From: Gnetum montanum | Taxonomy: Eukaryota; Streptophyta; Gnetopsida; Gnetales; Gnetaceae | Direction: 5' to 3' | NCBI GenBank assembly: GCA_015680685.1 | Contig: MNCI01026460.1 | Coordinates: 55,037-119,036, forward strand | Length of the DNA stretch: 64,000 bases | Part shown: positions 35,904 to 45,793 of the stretch, piece by piece | Layout of the letters: every line of letters starts with the position of its first letter | How positions within the stretch are numbered: the stretch's first letter is position 1 | Notes under the pieces: model-generated | Told to the model about the DNA's origin: nothing | The model's database searches: none | The model's input: only the letters and a program-made list of their open reading frames with translations | Program-made: the position numbers and the translations under genes

Positions 35904-36706
35904 TTATTCAATAAATTTTGGAGGTTTCAGCTGAACTTGATATCTTCTCTTGGATTTTGTTCTAGAAGGCTTCTGATATTCAAAGAAGTTTTCTTGTAGT
36001 TGTGTTAGATTTGGATACTGGGTATGAATAGGTAATTCTTCTATATTCATCTCAGTACCACATTCTAAGTTTGTCGAACCTACTTGTAAAGCTTGTTCTC
36101 CAAAGGATAGCAGGGTTCTAATACTAGTTGTATTAAATAGCTTAAAACACAATCTAGTACCTGTGGTAACGTAAATACTATTTTGCTGCATATCTACTCG
36201 AATGTATGCTATTAACATTAAACTCTTGTAAAGATTTGGATCATAGAGAGACAGCGTAAAGTTTGGAATTGTTACAACTAAGGCATCGGTCTCTAATTTT
36301 CCTTTTACTTGTGTTATGATAACATCCCTAAAGTTTTTAAATCTTCTATCGATAAGGGCTATCTGGTAAGGATTTTGTAATTGATAATTAAAGTGCGATG
36401 TATGTGAATTGCAATTTTTGCAATATGAACATACTTATAACCTTGTTGAGTCCACTTTCTAACTTCTTCTGGGGAGAAGAAGGTAAGACTTGCAGGACAC
36501 AATCCTGACCCTAAGATTTCTAAATCACATTTAGAAAGATAAAGTTCCTTATATGATTCTAAGAGTGAAAAACTTTTCGAATCATAAATTTTAGAATGTT
36601 TGGGAAAGGGAAAACGAGTATAACCATTAGAATTTTGACAGAACAATGCTAAATGTTGTACATAGGCAAAAGAAGAGGAACCTAAAAGACTGATGGAGTG
36701 TGCCAT
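35904..36706 (-). pseudogene. Caulimovirid movement protein, broken
   Basis: Starts at 36706 (MAHSISLLGSSS), about 200 bp after the primer site, in keeping with a first viral domain. It contains EEVRKWTQQGYKYVHI, then after a stop near 36360 a DRRFKNFRD...NFTLSLYDPNL region, and then 35904-36218. This is the pattern of the 30K superfamily of cell-to-cell movement proteins. One in-frame stop near 36359 and another at the end break it. Confidence 0.65.
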
Positions 36707-36900
36707 AGTGGATAGAGATGTCTAAAACAAACTGCCTCCCCGTTGCATGTCTTACTCACCTATGTATTGGGCTTGTTGTACGTCTTATGCTATTTGACGA
36801 TCTAAATGATTAGAATCTCATGATATTGGCATATAATAGTTTTCCTAAGTTCACTCAAAACTTCACTTCTGAACAATATTAGCACAATTCAACAGAGCTT

Positions 36901-36920
36901 TTAACTTGGCTCCGATACCA
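36901..36920 (-). promoter_or_regulatory. Caulimovirid primer binding site, tRNA-Met type
   Basis: Element-strand TGGTATCGGAGCCAAGTTAA. The first 12 bases differ by one from the complement of the plant initiator tRNA-Met 3' end (TGGTATCAGAGC), as in the family Caulimoviridae. Confidence 0.8.
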
Positions 36921-36984
36921 TTTTTTTCCTAGACTGTTCACTCATTTGCTCACTCTCTCGTTTACCGACTTTGATAGAATTTGT

Positions 36985-37131
36985 AGAATGAGCACTATTT
37001 ATTGTAAGCAAACTCTTACTTACAACCCTTAGGGATGCTTAGACTGGAATGCTTAGAAGGTGCTATGCATTTCTCTTCTGATCTCTCAGTCTGATGCCTC
37101 TAGGGTATGCATAAGACACTTATTTATAGGT
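36985..37131 (-). promoter_or_regulatory. Caulimovirid promoter TATA box and leader poly(A) signal
   Basis: On the minus strand TATAAATA at 37128-37121 is followed about 120 bp later by AATAAA (37003-36998) and then by the primer site. A promoter, a short leader with a poly(A) signal and the primer site is the standard pararetroviral layout. Confidence 0.65.
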
Positions 37132-37308
37132 GGAAGGAGACCCTTCCAAATCGATCTTCTAAAGGAGATGCTGACTCACTTCACACTAGTGGAGATAAGG
37201 TCAAATAAATTCTTCCTTATTTGATACAGACACATCAAAAATTTATACAAAAAGAAAAAGGGAGCCTCTCGAGGAGGCATCTTCTTTTTACATAGTGAAG
37301 ACCAGCTT

Positions 37309-38180
37309 TTATGGCATGTTGGCTGGGTCATCATTATGCCTTGGTGAAGGAGCATTATCTTCATCACATTCAGAAAAGGAAGAGGCTTCTTCTTCATCTT
37401 TGAGTGCACCTACAATATGGATGAGCTTTTCATAGCCTCCAGCCTAACGAAACCTTGGCAATCCAGGGTCCACAGAATATAATTCAAGAGTGTAGGATTG
37501 GATCTCGTTAAGTGTACAGTGTTCTTGAATATCATATGCATTACTTGTGTATACATCTTGATAGAATGCTTGGCCCCATGCATTATTCCAGTCAATCCTT
37601 GAGGAGATACAGGTGGCAAGAAAATAGAATGGTGTATGGTCTTAGTTAATGAAATGCCAACCTCTAGATTGATGATTACCATAGTAGATGAAATCTCCTT
37701 GTCTTCCTCCTAGTTGATGATAAAGGATCCTTGGATAATTTGGTGGAATGTATGTCAGAGAATGCCCGTATCATGCCCACCATGACCAAAAGTTGTGACT
37801 AAAATTATCTAGAGCTGAGATAGCATTTAGTTCTATTTTATACAGATGAAAAGGATTCAACTATCTAAGAGGCCAATTCATCATGGAATCACTAAAAAAG
37901 GTTTCAAAGTCTAACAGCTGAATTTCTACGTAGGTATTGAGGTGGATATATGAAGGAGGTTTTGTCAAAACTAATTGATCTTTGTAGGCTGTATGGACGG
38001 TTTGAGAAATGGTTCCATAAGGACTATGGGCTCTGGAGGTTTGTACAAAGTTTTCTTAGTGGGGTTCATGTTCAAAGTGCACTTGAAGCTACTCAATCAT
38101 GGGCATACATGTTTCAAAGAAAGTTCTTGCACTTAACCTTCTTGAATATTGAAGTGTCCATCCTTCTTCTTGGAACCATC
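37309..38180 (-). pseudogene. Unidentified caulimovirid-associated frame, broken by stops
   Basis: A single reading frame of about 290 codons can be followed from 38180 to a stop at 37309 with about six in-frame stops and no frameshift. It begins near WFQEEGWTLQYSRRL just after a tgtacag that could be a splice acceptor. It is rich in aromatic residues in the middle and ends in an acidic tail (LKDEEEASSFSECDEDNAP). It lies upstream of the viral promoter in the integrated copy, hence downstream of RNase H in a circular genome. I do not recognise the product. Some florendoviruses have a second frame of unknown function in this position. The substitution-type decay suggests that it was a real protein. 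Confidence 0.55.
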
Positions 38181-38215
38181 CTGTACAAAATATACAAAAC
38201 TCAAAACAAATATTA

Positions 38216-38993
38216 GTTTTCAAGAGAGATTAAACTCTTTTGGCAATACCATGATGCTTGTCTTCACTTTCAACCCACAGTTTTCTTAGAGACCAACACC
38301 TATGATAAAGATTCATCACAATGGCTAGAGTTGGTTTTCCTCTCAATTTCCTCCTCAAGTACTTTGGCATAAAACTTTGTAACTATGTATGTTTTTCCAT
38401 TATTCTTGATGGTTTGAAAAAATACTTTAAAAATGGGGGTAAGGCTTTTCATAAACAAGACTTAATTATTTCTTTAGATACCTAGGCATTTTAAGCTCAT
38501 AATCCTACTTATAGGGCCAAGACTTTCTTTAATAGTGTAAATACTAGTTCTTCCTCCTTCAACCACATAGTATTAAGTTGATTCTAAAGGACAACAATCG
38601 TAGATTTATTCTTAACTTCAAAATTTTTCAATAGTTTCTTTCACATTTTGTATGCAAAATCATCCTTCTCAACCAACTAAACATATTTTTCATAAATTCT
38701 CAAGTAAATTAACATTTGTGCCATATGATTATTTTTTTCTACAACAATTGATGGAAGAATAGTACCCTCCAAGTCATTTTCTCTTAGTAACATCTACATC
38801 TAAATCTTTAAAACATTAAAATTTTTTATCATAAGATCTTGACTCTCATAAAGCGACATAAAGGCTTTAGGCCTTGTCATTAGTCATTTTAGTGTACTAG
38901 CCTAAACACTCATAGGTTCAATAAAAATATGAGAAGGTGATGCAATTTCCTTCCTTTTAGGGGCTAGCTTGAATACTTGTACTTACCAACCAA
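38216..38993 (-). pseudogene. Copia gag, N-terminal part
   Basis: Minus-strand fragments in broken frames: an ATRPKAFMSLYE-like start region near 38880, HMAQMLIYLRIYEKYV, then STIVVLQNQLNTMWLKEEELV and KSCLWKALPPFLKYF. These match the general pattern of the Copia gag (UBN2-type) domain (aW..L...Y, then L...L..L.M.E...V, then LL.SLP..Y). Broken by the caulimovirid at its 3' end. Confidence 0.6.
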
Positions 38994-39008
38994 CCTACTC
39001 TAATACCA
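38994..39008 (-). promoter_or_regulatory. Primer binding site of the Copia element
   Basis: Element-strand TGGTATTAGAGTAGG directly follows the LTR end TGACA. It is a decayed match to the tRNA-iMet complement TGGTATCAGAGC that Copia elements use. Confidence 0.7.
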
Positions 39009-39435
39009 TGTCAGAAAAGATAATGAAAATAAGTAACCTAAGAACAAGATCTTTCTAATAGTGAGGATAGTTGAAAGAAATAAAGATCAAAATGCTAAGG
39101 CAGTCTTCCATGGATGTGGATGATATGTTCGTTAATGCAAAAGTTGAAATGCATTTGTATTTAATGTACAAAAGTACCAGTAAATCAATATAATTATAAC
39201 CGCAAAGACCAACATCTAAAGATGTACCATAGTTGTAAAGACATTGACCACTTTATGAGGATGTCATAGGTTCAATTCTTACATCTACTTCTAGGTGTGG
39301 CAACAGTGGAGTAGCTTTGTGGTAGGTCACTTTTGTTTAGTAGGTCACATCTACCCAGTTGTGATGAGGGGGTTATCCTACTAGCCCCTATGTTCATTTG
39401 CTCCAAAAAAAGACACTGGTGGATATTTCTTAACA
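39009..39435 (-). repeat. 5' LTR of the Copia element
   Basis: About 427 bp. On the element strand it starts TGTTAAGAAATATCC and ends TTTTCTGACA. It shares atcaaaatgctaaggca and flanking blocks with the 3' LTR at 4531-5049. Confidence 0.7.
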
Positions 39436-39513
39436 ATCTACAAATAAACCTTATTCCTTATTACAAACATTATAACTTGTGTAATTTATAATAAAGAAAT
39501 ATTAATAACATAG
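39436..39513. other. Short spacer and 5-bp target duplication of element D
   Basis: 78 bp between the Copia 5' LTR and element D. The last five bases, CATAG (39509-39513), recur right after D (46571-46575). Confidence 0.75.
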
Positions 39514-40290
39514 TGATGAGCTGGGATATCGTGTACGCGATATCGCGGCCTGCTGAATCTTCTATAAATAAGAGGCAGCTTTCCTGTTTCCAATCATCTA
39601 GATTTAGACCTTAGCCAAACTATAGCAGTTTTACCATTCCAGAGTTAGAATAATTTCCATGTGCCCGCAGTAGGAGGCTCAAAGTGAACAGATCTTTATT
39701 CGAGTAAATTGTACCTGAGCACACATCTGTGTACAGCAATAAAGATGAACTTTCTGATAAACCTTGCAGCATGTGGACTAAGCTAAATAGGATTTAATTA
39801 TGGTTAAATGTTTAAATGCTTTCCTAGATAATTAATCTCTCTCAACCCTTAACTCTCCTAGTTAAGTGCATTCTGTACGACTACTTCGAGCACGTGTGTA
39901 ATGCTTGGTAACCCAGTAATGAGTAGCGTTTGGTAATCCTAGTAGTGTTGCACTGGTTCAGGGTGTGTACGGCAAGTGGGAACGAATACTAGTGCTAGGA
40001 CGATTAGAACTTAGTTAGTGAGTAGTTATTGAAAGTTAGTCAATTAGTTCTCTTCACCTTTCCCCATTAGCATAGGACATTAAAAAGATAAAAGATATAA
40101 AAATCATATACCTCAAGCTTACTTAACCATACAACCATGACAATACAAGTAAGTTTGGGAAGACAACGATTGATTAACCTTAAGTGTTCCATTAGGGAGC
40201 GTAAGCACTTAGTCCTTGGAGTTCGACCGGATAGTGCATGAGATGCTCGTATTCATATGGTTGAGTGTAGGGGTACCTCGCCACTCATCA
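39514..40290 (+). repeat. 5' LTR of element D
   Basis: TGATGAG...CTCATCA. U3 opens with a near-palindrome around ggatatcgtgtacgcgatat. TATA box tataaata is at about 39562-39569. The R stem-loop is at 39692-39746. Confidence 0.9.
39692..39746 (+). promoter_or_regulatory. R-region stem-loop with poly(A) signal, element D 5' LTR
   Basis: Arms atctttatt (39692-39700) and aataaagat (39738-39746) are fully complementary. AATAAA (39738-39743) lies in the 3' arm. The loop contains gtacctgagcacacatctgtgtac, which can pair with itself. Confidence 0.6.
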
Positions 40291-40291
40291 T

Positions 40292-40309
40292 TGGCACCAC
40301 TGCCGGGGA
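40292..40309 (+). promoter_or_regulatory. Primer binding site of element D
   Basis: TGGCACCACTGCCGGGGA, one base after the LTR. It differs at three positions from the complement of the tRNA-Asp 3' end. Confidence 0.8.
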
Positions 40310-40405
40310 CTTAGTTGTTTGTGCGCTATGTAAAACATAGGAGATCATTCACATTGTTGGGACACTAGAACGAACCCTTAGGGTTGATCAAAAGAGAATA
40401 AGATA

Positions 40406-42790
40406 ATGGTAATTATCACACTAAACAAGATGAAAATGTCTTCTTCTTGCACAAAAGCATTTCACCACCTAGGAACCACACAAGAGATAGTCGGTAGTAC
40501 AACATACATAACCCAGAATCACCAGTTCCTCAACAATTCTGTGTGGTATATATTCATCATGATGAATATGTACCTGACTTTACCTTTATTCTCCATCAAG
40601 ATGAACAACTGTGTTGGAGAGACTTGGAGGGTAACATAGTGTTGCCTCCAGACCGAGCAATCTCCAATATGCTCCTCCGTGCTCTCGCACGAATAGGCAT
40701 GTCACAACTATACGCAGAGTACGTTGCATGCAATTATGACACAAGGGACTACCAACCCACAGAAGCGCAATGTCAAAGGGACTTGCCGCAGGAGAGATAC
40801 TATACATCGTTGAAGGGCAAAGGACCCCATAACACTTCACCCATCTTAAGCAAAATCAAGGGTGATGAACCTATTTCAATAGGTTCTCCACAAAACTATG
40901 TTCCCCCTCCTAACGATGGTGAGGAGGTGGTGTATCAAAACCTTCACTCTACGATTCACAATCCTAGTTCTGATTCCCATGAACACCAAGTGTTCAATGA
41001 GGGAACACAAACACATAATGAGGGCGGGCAGTCTGATCTTAATCACAATCAGGGTCGAGACCACTGAAGAGAAGGTAGGAAACATCATCATGGCGATGGT
41101 TCTCCTTCCTCTTCACCTTCATCGTCACATTCACCCTCTCCTTCTATATCAGGACGTAGTCATAAGGAACATAACCGTGAGGATAAGGATAAACAGAGTG
41201 AGAAACCTTAACGAGAGAGTTGAGAATGAGGACGAGGGCATTCTAGAGAATCACGGCATAGAAGGGAAAGTAGGGAACCACGTAGACATCATAGATGCTA
41301 CGAACGAAATGACCATGAAGAACCCCTACTTGCAACCCAAATCATGTTATACATCACAGAGGCCATAAGAATACCCACAAGGCACCAAAAAGATAGCAGG
41401 ATCAAGAGACTAGACATGAATAATATCCCACGATTTGAGGGGGGATACAACGCTAATCCTCAGAACCACTTACAGGCATTTCATGATGCATGTGCCTTGC
41501 AGAACATTTAGAACGAGTGGAAAAAATTAAAATTGTTCCCAAGGACACTAATAAATGAAGTAGAAAGCTGGTACCAGTCCTTAGAACCGAAATCCATTCA
41601 AAGGTGGAGTACGATGCTAGAACTGTTTAATGATAAATATCAAACGTACTCCTGAGTGTCCAACCTGCGAAAGAAAATCCAAGGATGGAAGCAGGGAAAT
41701 CACGAACCCTTAGATGCTACCATGGGCCGATACTATGCACTATTACATCATTGCTCGGGCCATGGTTACACACAACAGGATCAACTACGCCATCTCGTAG
41801 ATGGGCTTAGACATGAAACCAGGAGAACCCTTGGAACATATGCCCAAGGGAGATTACCAAAGCTTAGGTCCCATCAGGTTCATAAATTGTTGGAGCAAGT
41901 AGCTAAGGAAGAAGGGGAGCTACGTAAGAGAGAAAGCACGGAAGAGTACAACTGTGATCCTTCCCTCCAAAAAAAAGGAGTGAGATTCTATGAGGAGGAG
42001 GAAGAGTTACCACTTGAAGAGATGGTGAACAGGAAAACCTTGCCACTACAAAAATTAACAAAAAAAGTGTCAGCGAAGGTAGACCAAATGTGGGACTCCT
42101 TAAATAGCATATTTGAAACTGTTCTCAAAATCATAGAGGAGTCTAAGGAGCAAAGTAGTGACTATGATAAAAAGAAAAAGAGGGATTTGGACCATGCACG
42201 TAACAAAGGTAAGGGTAAGATGGCCATCACTGAAGAGCTTTTGGATTCTGATACAGACGATGACGGTGAATGTAAGATATGTCAGTATGACCATTATAAG
42301 GGATGTTGCCCAGTAATCTCACATCTACAAGAGTCTGGGGTGTATGCACTCAACCCATGACTTAACAAACGATAAGCACCCCAAAGGTTACCTTATCCCC
42401 AAGGTAACCCAAGGCAGTTCCACCAACCTTTAATGTATTACCCAAGTGGAACTCTGCCACAACCTATTGAGCAACACCAGCAGTGGAAATACCCATAGTC
42501 AGGGGAGATGCCACCACCAAGGCAACAATATCCTTACCGGCAACCAAACCCATATGGCTATTACGTGCAATAGCTGATCTCTCCACGTAACTCCGTTGGC
42601 CACGTGACACCACAATGTCACTACCAAGCTCGGGAGTATTATAGGACTCCTTCTCCTAGGAGAGACAACCCATAGATATACCATCCTCCAAACCCATCTA
42701 CAACTCTCACACCGATAGCTCCACTACCACCCGCTCCAGCGATGCAAGGGAAACTCCCCACTCAACCGCAGCAACGTAATGCTATGAGAG
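40406..42790 (+). pseudogene. Element D gag
   Basis: Starts at ATG 40406 (MVIITLNKMKMSS). A frameshift near 40540 leads to YIHHDEYVPDF...CWRDLEG at 40543-41067, then stops. A Ser/His/Arg-rich segment follows at 41060-41260. The gag core is at 41415-41960 (NNIPRFEGGYNANPQNHLQAFHDACA is split over stops at about 41510 and 41654; LRHLVDGLRHETRR, KLLEQVAKEEGE). A coiled-coil-like segment and CKICQYDHYKGCC follow at 42050-42360. A Pro/Gln/Tyr-rich tail runs to about 42790. At least four disruptions are present. Confidence 0.75.
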
Positions 42791-43690
42791 TTGTGAACCT
42801 TTAACCCGCTACTAGTTTTGACAACCGTACAAAGAGAAGACCTTTCTTCAGAATCAACAATCCAAACAAGCTCTCACAACCACAAGCGGTTGAGCCTCTA
42901 AACGCCTCTTCATCAAATAAGGCTTCGAAGCTCCCTTTAAACCAAAAACAAAGCTTAACACACATGGTTATGTTAACGCATGCTGTTACTAACTTGATAA
43001 AGGTGAGCCACCTTCCCAGGAAATTCTCTGACCCCAGAAGCCCTTTAATATATCTCCAAGTCACTGCGAATGAACCTCTTAAAGCTCTTCTAGACTCAGG
43101 TTCCAGAGTCAACTTAATATCACAAGAGATGCATAAAGTCTAGAACCTGCCTCCACTAAAGAAGAGTAATATTTGCTTAGATCTGGTTGACTATTCCATC
43201 ATTGTTCCCTTAGGACTGGTGGAGGACATCGTTACCACTATGTGTGGGTGGCCATACCCAGCTGATTTCCTAGTGATACAAGTAAACAATGACAAAGGGG
43301 ACTTCCTAATAATAATGGGGAGGGCATTGCTAAGTACCATAAACGCATGCCTAGGAATCCGTGATCTTTCCCTGGAAATATCTTAGGAAAACACTTTTGG
43401 AAAGATTGAGAAGAAGAAAGTTCCATGCATCACATACAGTGATACAGAGGGTGATGGCATACAGAAATGTTCAACATTGCCTGCATGCAACCAGTGTACC
43501 CAGGAAGTTAACATACAAAAGTGCCTATATGTAGCAACCACACAACAAGAAAACACCCAATGGTTGATAGCTAATCAAAAGAGAAACTCATCAATGTGCA
43601 TGGAAATAATTGGGGGAACAACTTGCACCCACGTCGAAAGCATAGATGCACTGGAGCAAGAGTGTCACCGAATTCCAAACCTAACTTGAA
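42791..43690 (+). pseudogene. Element D aspartic protease
   Basis: LLDSGSRVNLISQEM is at about 43090-43133 and a stop follows at 43141. PLGLVEDIVTTMCGW and IIMGRALLSTINACLGIRDLSLEIS are at 43205-43385, with a stop at 43384. KVPCITYSD follows. The distal part (43477-43689; QCTQEVNIQKCLYVATT) is the linker towards RT. It ends at the pol deletion. Confidence 0.7.
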
Positions 43691-43899
43691 AACATCAATT
43701 GGGGGAAGTTGGAAACTCCTAAAAATTCAAATAAATGCTCCGATAAGAGAATGCTAGTCAGTGTGCAACAGACCAAACCTTATCATGAATCTACAACAGT
43801 CAATGCACATTGCACATTGGAGAAAGGACGACCTCGCTCATTATTTCGAATCTCCTCCTTTCAACTTAATCATGGGGGAGATGGCCACCTATGCTGATA
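43691..43899 (+). pseudogene. Element D pol deletion scar and integrase tail
   Basis: Up to about 43740 the sequence matches the start of the RT frame in A (atcaattgggggaagttggaaactcct ..., shown in part). From 43741 it matches the integrase end (DKRMLVSVQQTKPYHES, then ISSFQLNHGGDGHLC with a stop). So RT, RNase H and integrase up to that point, about 6 kb of A-type sequence without B, are absent. Confidence 0.8.
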
Positions 43900-45793
43900 A
43901 ATTAGGGCCCTCAGTTTCTTTTTAAGTTTTTTTTTACACATTTTTTTTTACAAATTTCTTTAACTTTTCTTGTTTTTGTTTTACAATGTCGTTCATACTT
44001 TTTCTTTTATTTGTGTGTGTGTGTGTGTGTTTATCCATTTTGTTAAGTTTGTCACCTAATAAGTGCTCCTGATGATGGTATGAACTGTATTCTATTGGTT
44101 GCTAATGTTTGGTTTTTACCTTTAAGTTATAATGTTGATACTAAGGTATGGTTCTTTTGATATAGTAGGCAATGAGTCCACATCATCCATGCATCCATGA
44201 ATTTCTATGGTCTCTCTTAGCTTGGAACTATACAATCCCTTTCTTCAGAAAAATAATATTAACTATCAACGAATCAGTGACTGGGCATTTCTCAAACTAA
44301 GGAAGGACTCAAGGACTAAAAAGGGTGTGACTTCAAGGGGACTTGATGCATTTGTGTTGGCCATTCTCTTGGGTGCTTGGATGTTCTCTTCTTGAGTTTT
44401 TCTTACCGTTCCGACATTGCCGCATTATAGGGAAGCTAAGCAAATAAAAATAATAAGTCTTTGCATAGTGTGGTTCTCACTCAAAAAATGCAAAAAAAAA
44501 AATAGTGAGAATTCAAAGCACACCCCTTAGACGAAATAATCATTTGGGCTCCAAGCACTGGTTATGGAACTAAACAAACATGTTCCCTCTAACTAAGGCC
44601 CTTCCTCGCTTCCTACTTTCTCCTTTCTCCTTTCGTCGGAATGGTGGTAACTCTTTGACGGAGGCATTCATGTTACTTCAGGTGGATGGATTGGCCGAAT
44701 GTATTAATGCGAGGTCACTGGATGTGGTTTGTTTGAGGCTAGATTCAGAATGAGATCTACTAAGTCACATTAACCATTAATACACAAGGGGTTGTACACC
44801 ACCTTGTTCTTGAGACTCCATTCCATTCTCTTCTTTCCATCATTATTCCTCCATTGTTCGCCTCATTGCCAGTTGTATCAGTAGTCTATATTTTGGTTGA
44901 TGCATTGTTTTCTTTTTGGTAAATTCTTGTGGTTAAGACTTTAACTCTTGCTTCCAAATGACATTTCCATAGCCTACGGACTCTTTGAATGTGGGAATGT
45001 CAGGGCATTAAGGGCATGAGCTTGCTTTGGGGAGGACCCATTGGCATTATTAATGGGTGCATCAGTTAATTTCTTTCCCTTAAACATTTTTGCAATTAAC
45101 ATTTGTTTTGTTCATTACCATCCCTGACATCCATTTCATCGGCATTGCAGTTGTCTCTTTTTCTCCATCTTTCTTATTCCTTATCTTTTTCCATTCTCTC
45201 GCTACCGGAGGTTCGCTCTTAGGCAAGGGGATCCTAGTCAAATTTTTTCGATTTCCTCCTAACCCCTACACCTTGGGTAGTCACCAGTATTATATCTCCA
45301 GAATCCATATCAACCATATCACAACTCAGCCAATGGACCTTACACTGAGGCAAGGTATTAACTGCATTATGATTCATTTATCCTTGCTGATATAATACTG
45401 TGTTGTGTGTGTAGATGGCAATCATACAACAACGAATTGGATTTGGAGGGAACATTAGGAATGGACCGGTGCTGAAACAATTATGCAAGGAACAAGATCG
45501 ATGGCATGCTTATGGATGGACAACGAAAGGCGCAATCTTGGCATTGGCAGCAACAGACTTCTTCTCCTTCTCTCTCTCTCTCTCTCTCTCTCAGCTGCCA
45601 AATAAGGTTGGATGTCAAATGTGTATAGTGTTCATTCTTGTTGTCATGTACACTAATTTTGTCATGTATTGTAATGATGATCCGTTCACATGTCACCCCA
45701 TTCACCATTAGTATCATTCAAGCCAATAATCCCATACCTTCCCAATATTTTGTAAGGAACTCGAGGACGAGTTTTCATTCAGTCATGGGGGTA
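43900..45793 (+). other. 3' region of element D
   Basis: Non-coding or decayed: T-rich after integrase, a (TG)n tract at 44012-44032, then AT-rich sequence, a (TC)n tract at 45571-45593, and two short frames at 45090-45395 and 45415-45711, discussed under findings. It ends in the polypurine tract. Confidence 0.6.

Larger units (their letters stand above)
31489..38215 (-). other. Endogenous caulimovirid (plant pararetrovirus) copy, broken
   Basis: About 6.7 kb on the minus strand, close to a full caulimovirid genome, integrated within Copia gag. Order in the direction of coding: an unidentified frame (38180-37309), TATA box (37121-37128), leader with poly(A) signal and tRNA-Met primer site (36901-36920), 30K-type movement protein, coat-type region with zinc knuckle, protease, RT and a partial RNase H. 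A single movement protein-to-RNase H order resembles petuvirus and florendovirus genomes, but the genus cannot be decided from reading alone. Numerous stops and frameshifts show that it is a fossil. Linearised between RNase H and the extra frame. Confidence 0.8.
4531..39435 (-). mobile_element. Ty1/Copia element exploded by nested insertions
   Basis: One element in scattered parts, all minus strand and in consistent order: 5' LTR 39009-39435, tRNA-Met-type primer site 38994-39008, gag 38216-38993, zinc-knuckle end of gag 31225-31488, integrase 29119-30239, integrase tail, RT and RNase H 5050-7033, and 3' LTR 4531-5049. The parts total about 5 kb, the usual size of a Copia element. The two LTRs share recognisable sequence (for example atcaaaatgctaaggca) and begin and end with TGTTA/TGACA-type termini. 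The gaps between parts hold Gypsy elements A, B and C, a solo Gypsy LTR and a caulimovirid. All coding parts carry stops and frameshifts. No matching target duplication is visible, as expected for an old copy. Confidence 0.8.
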
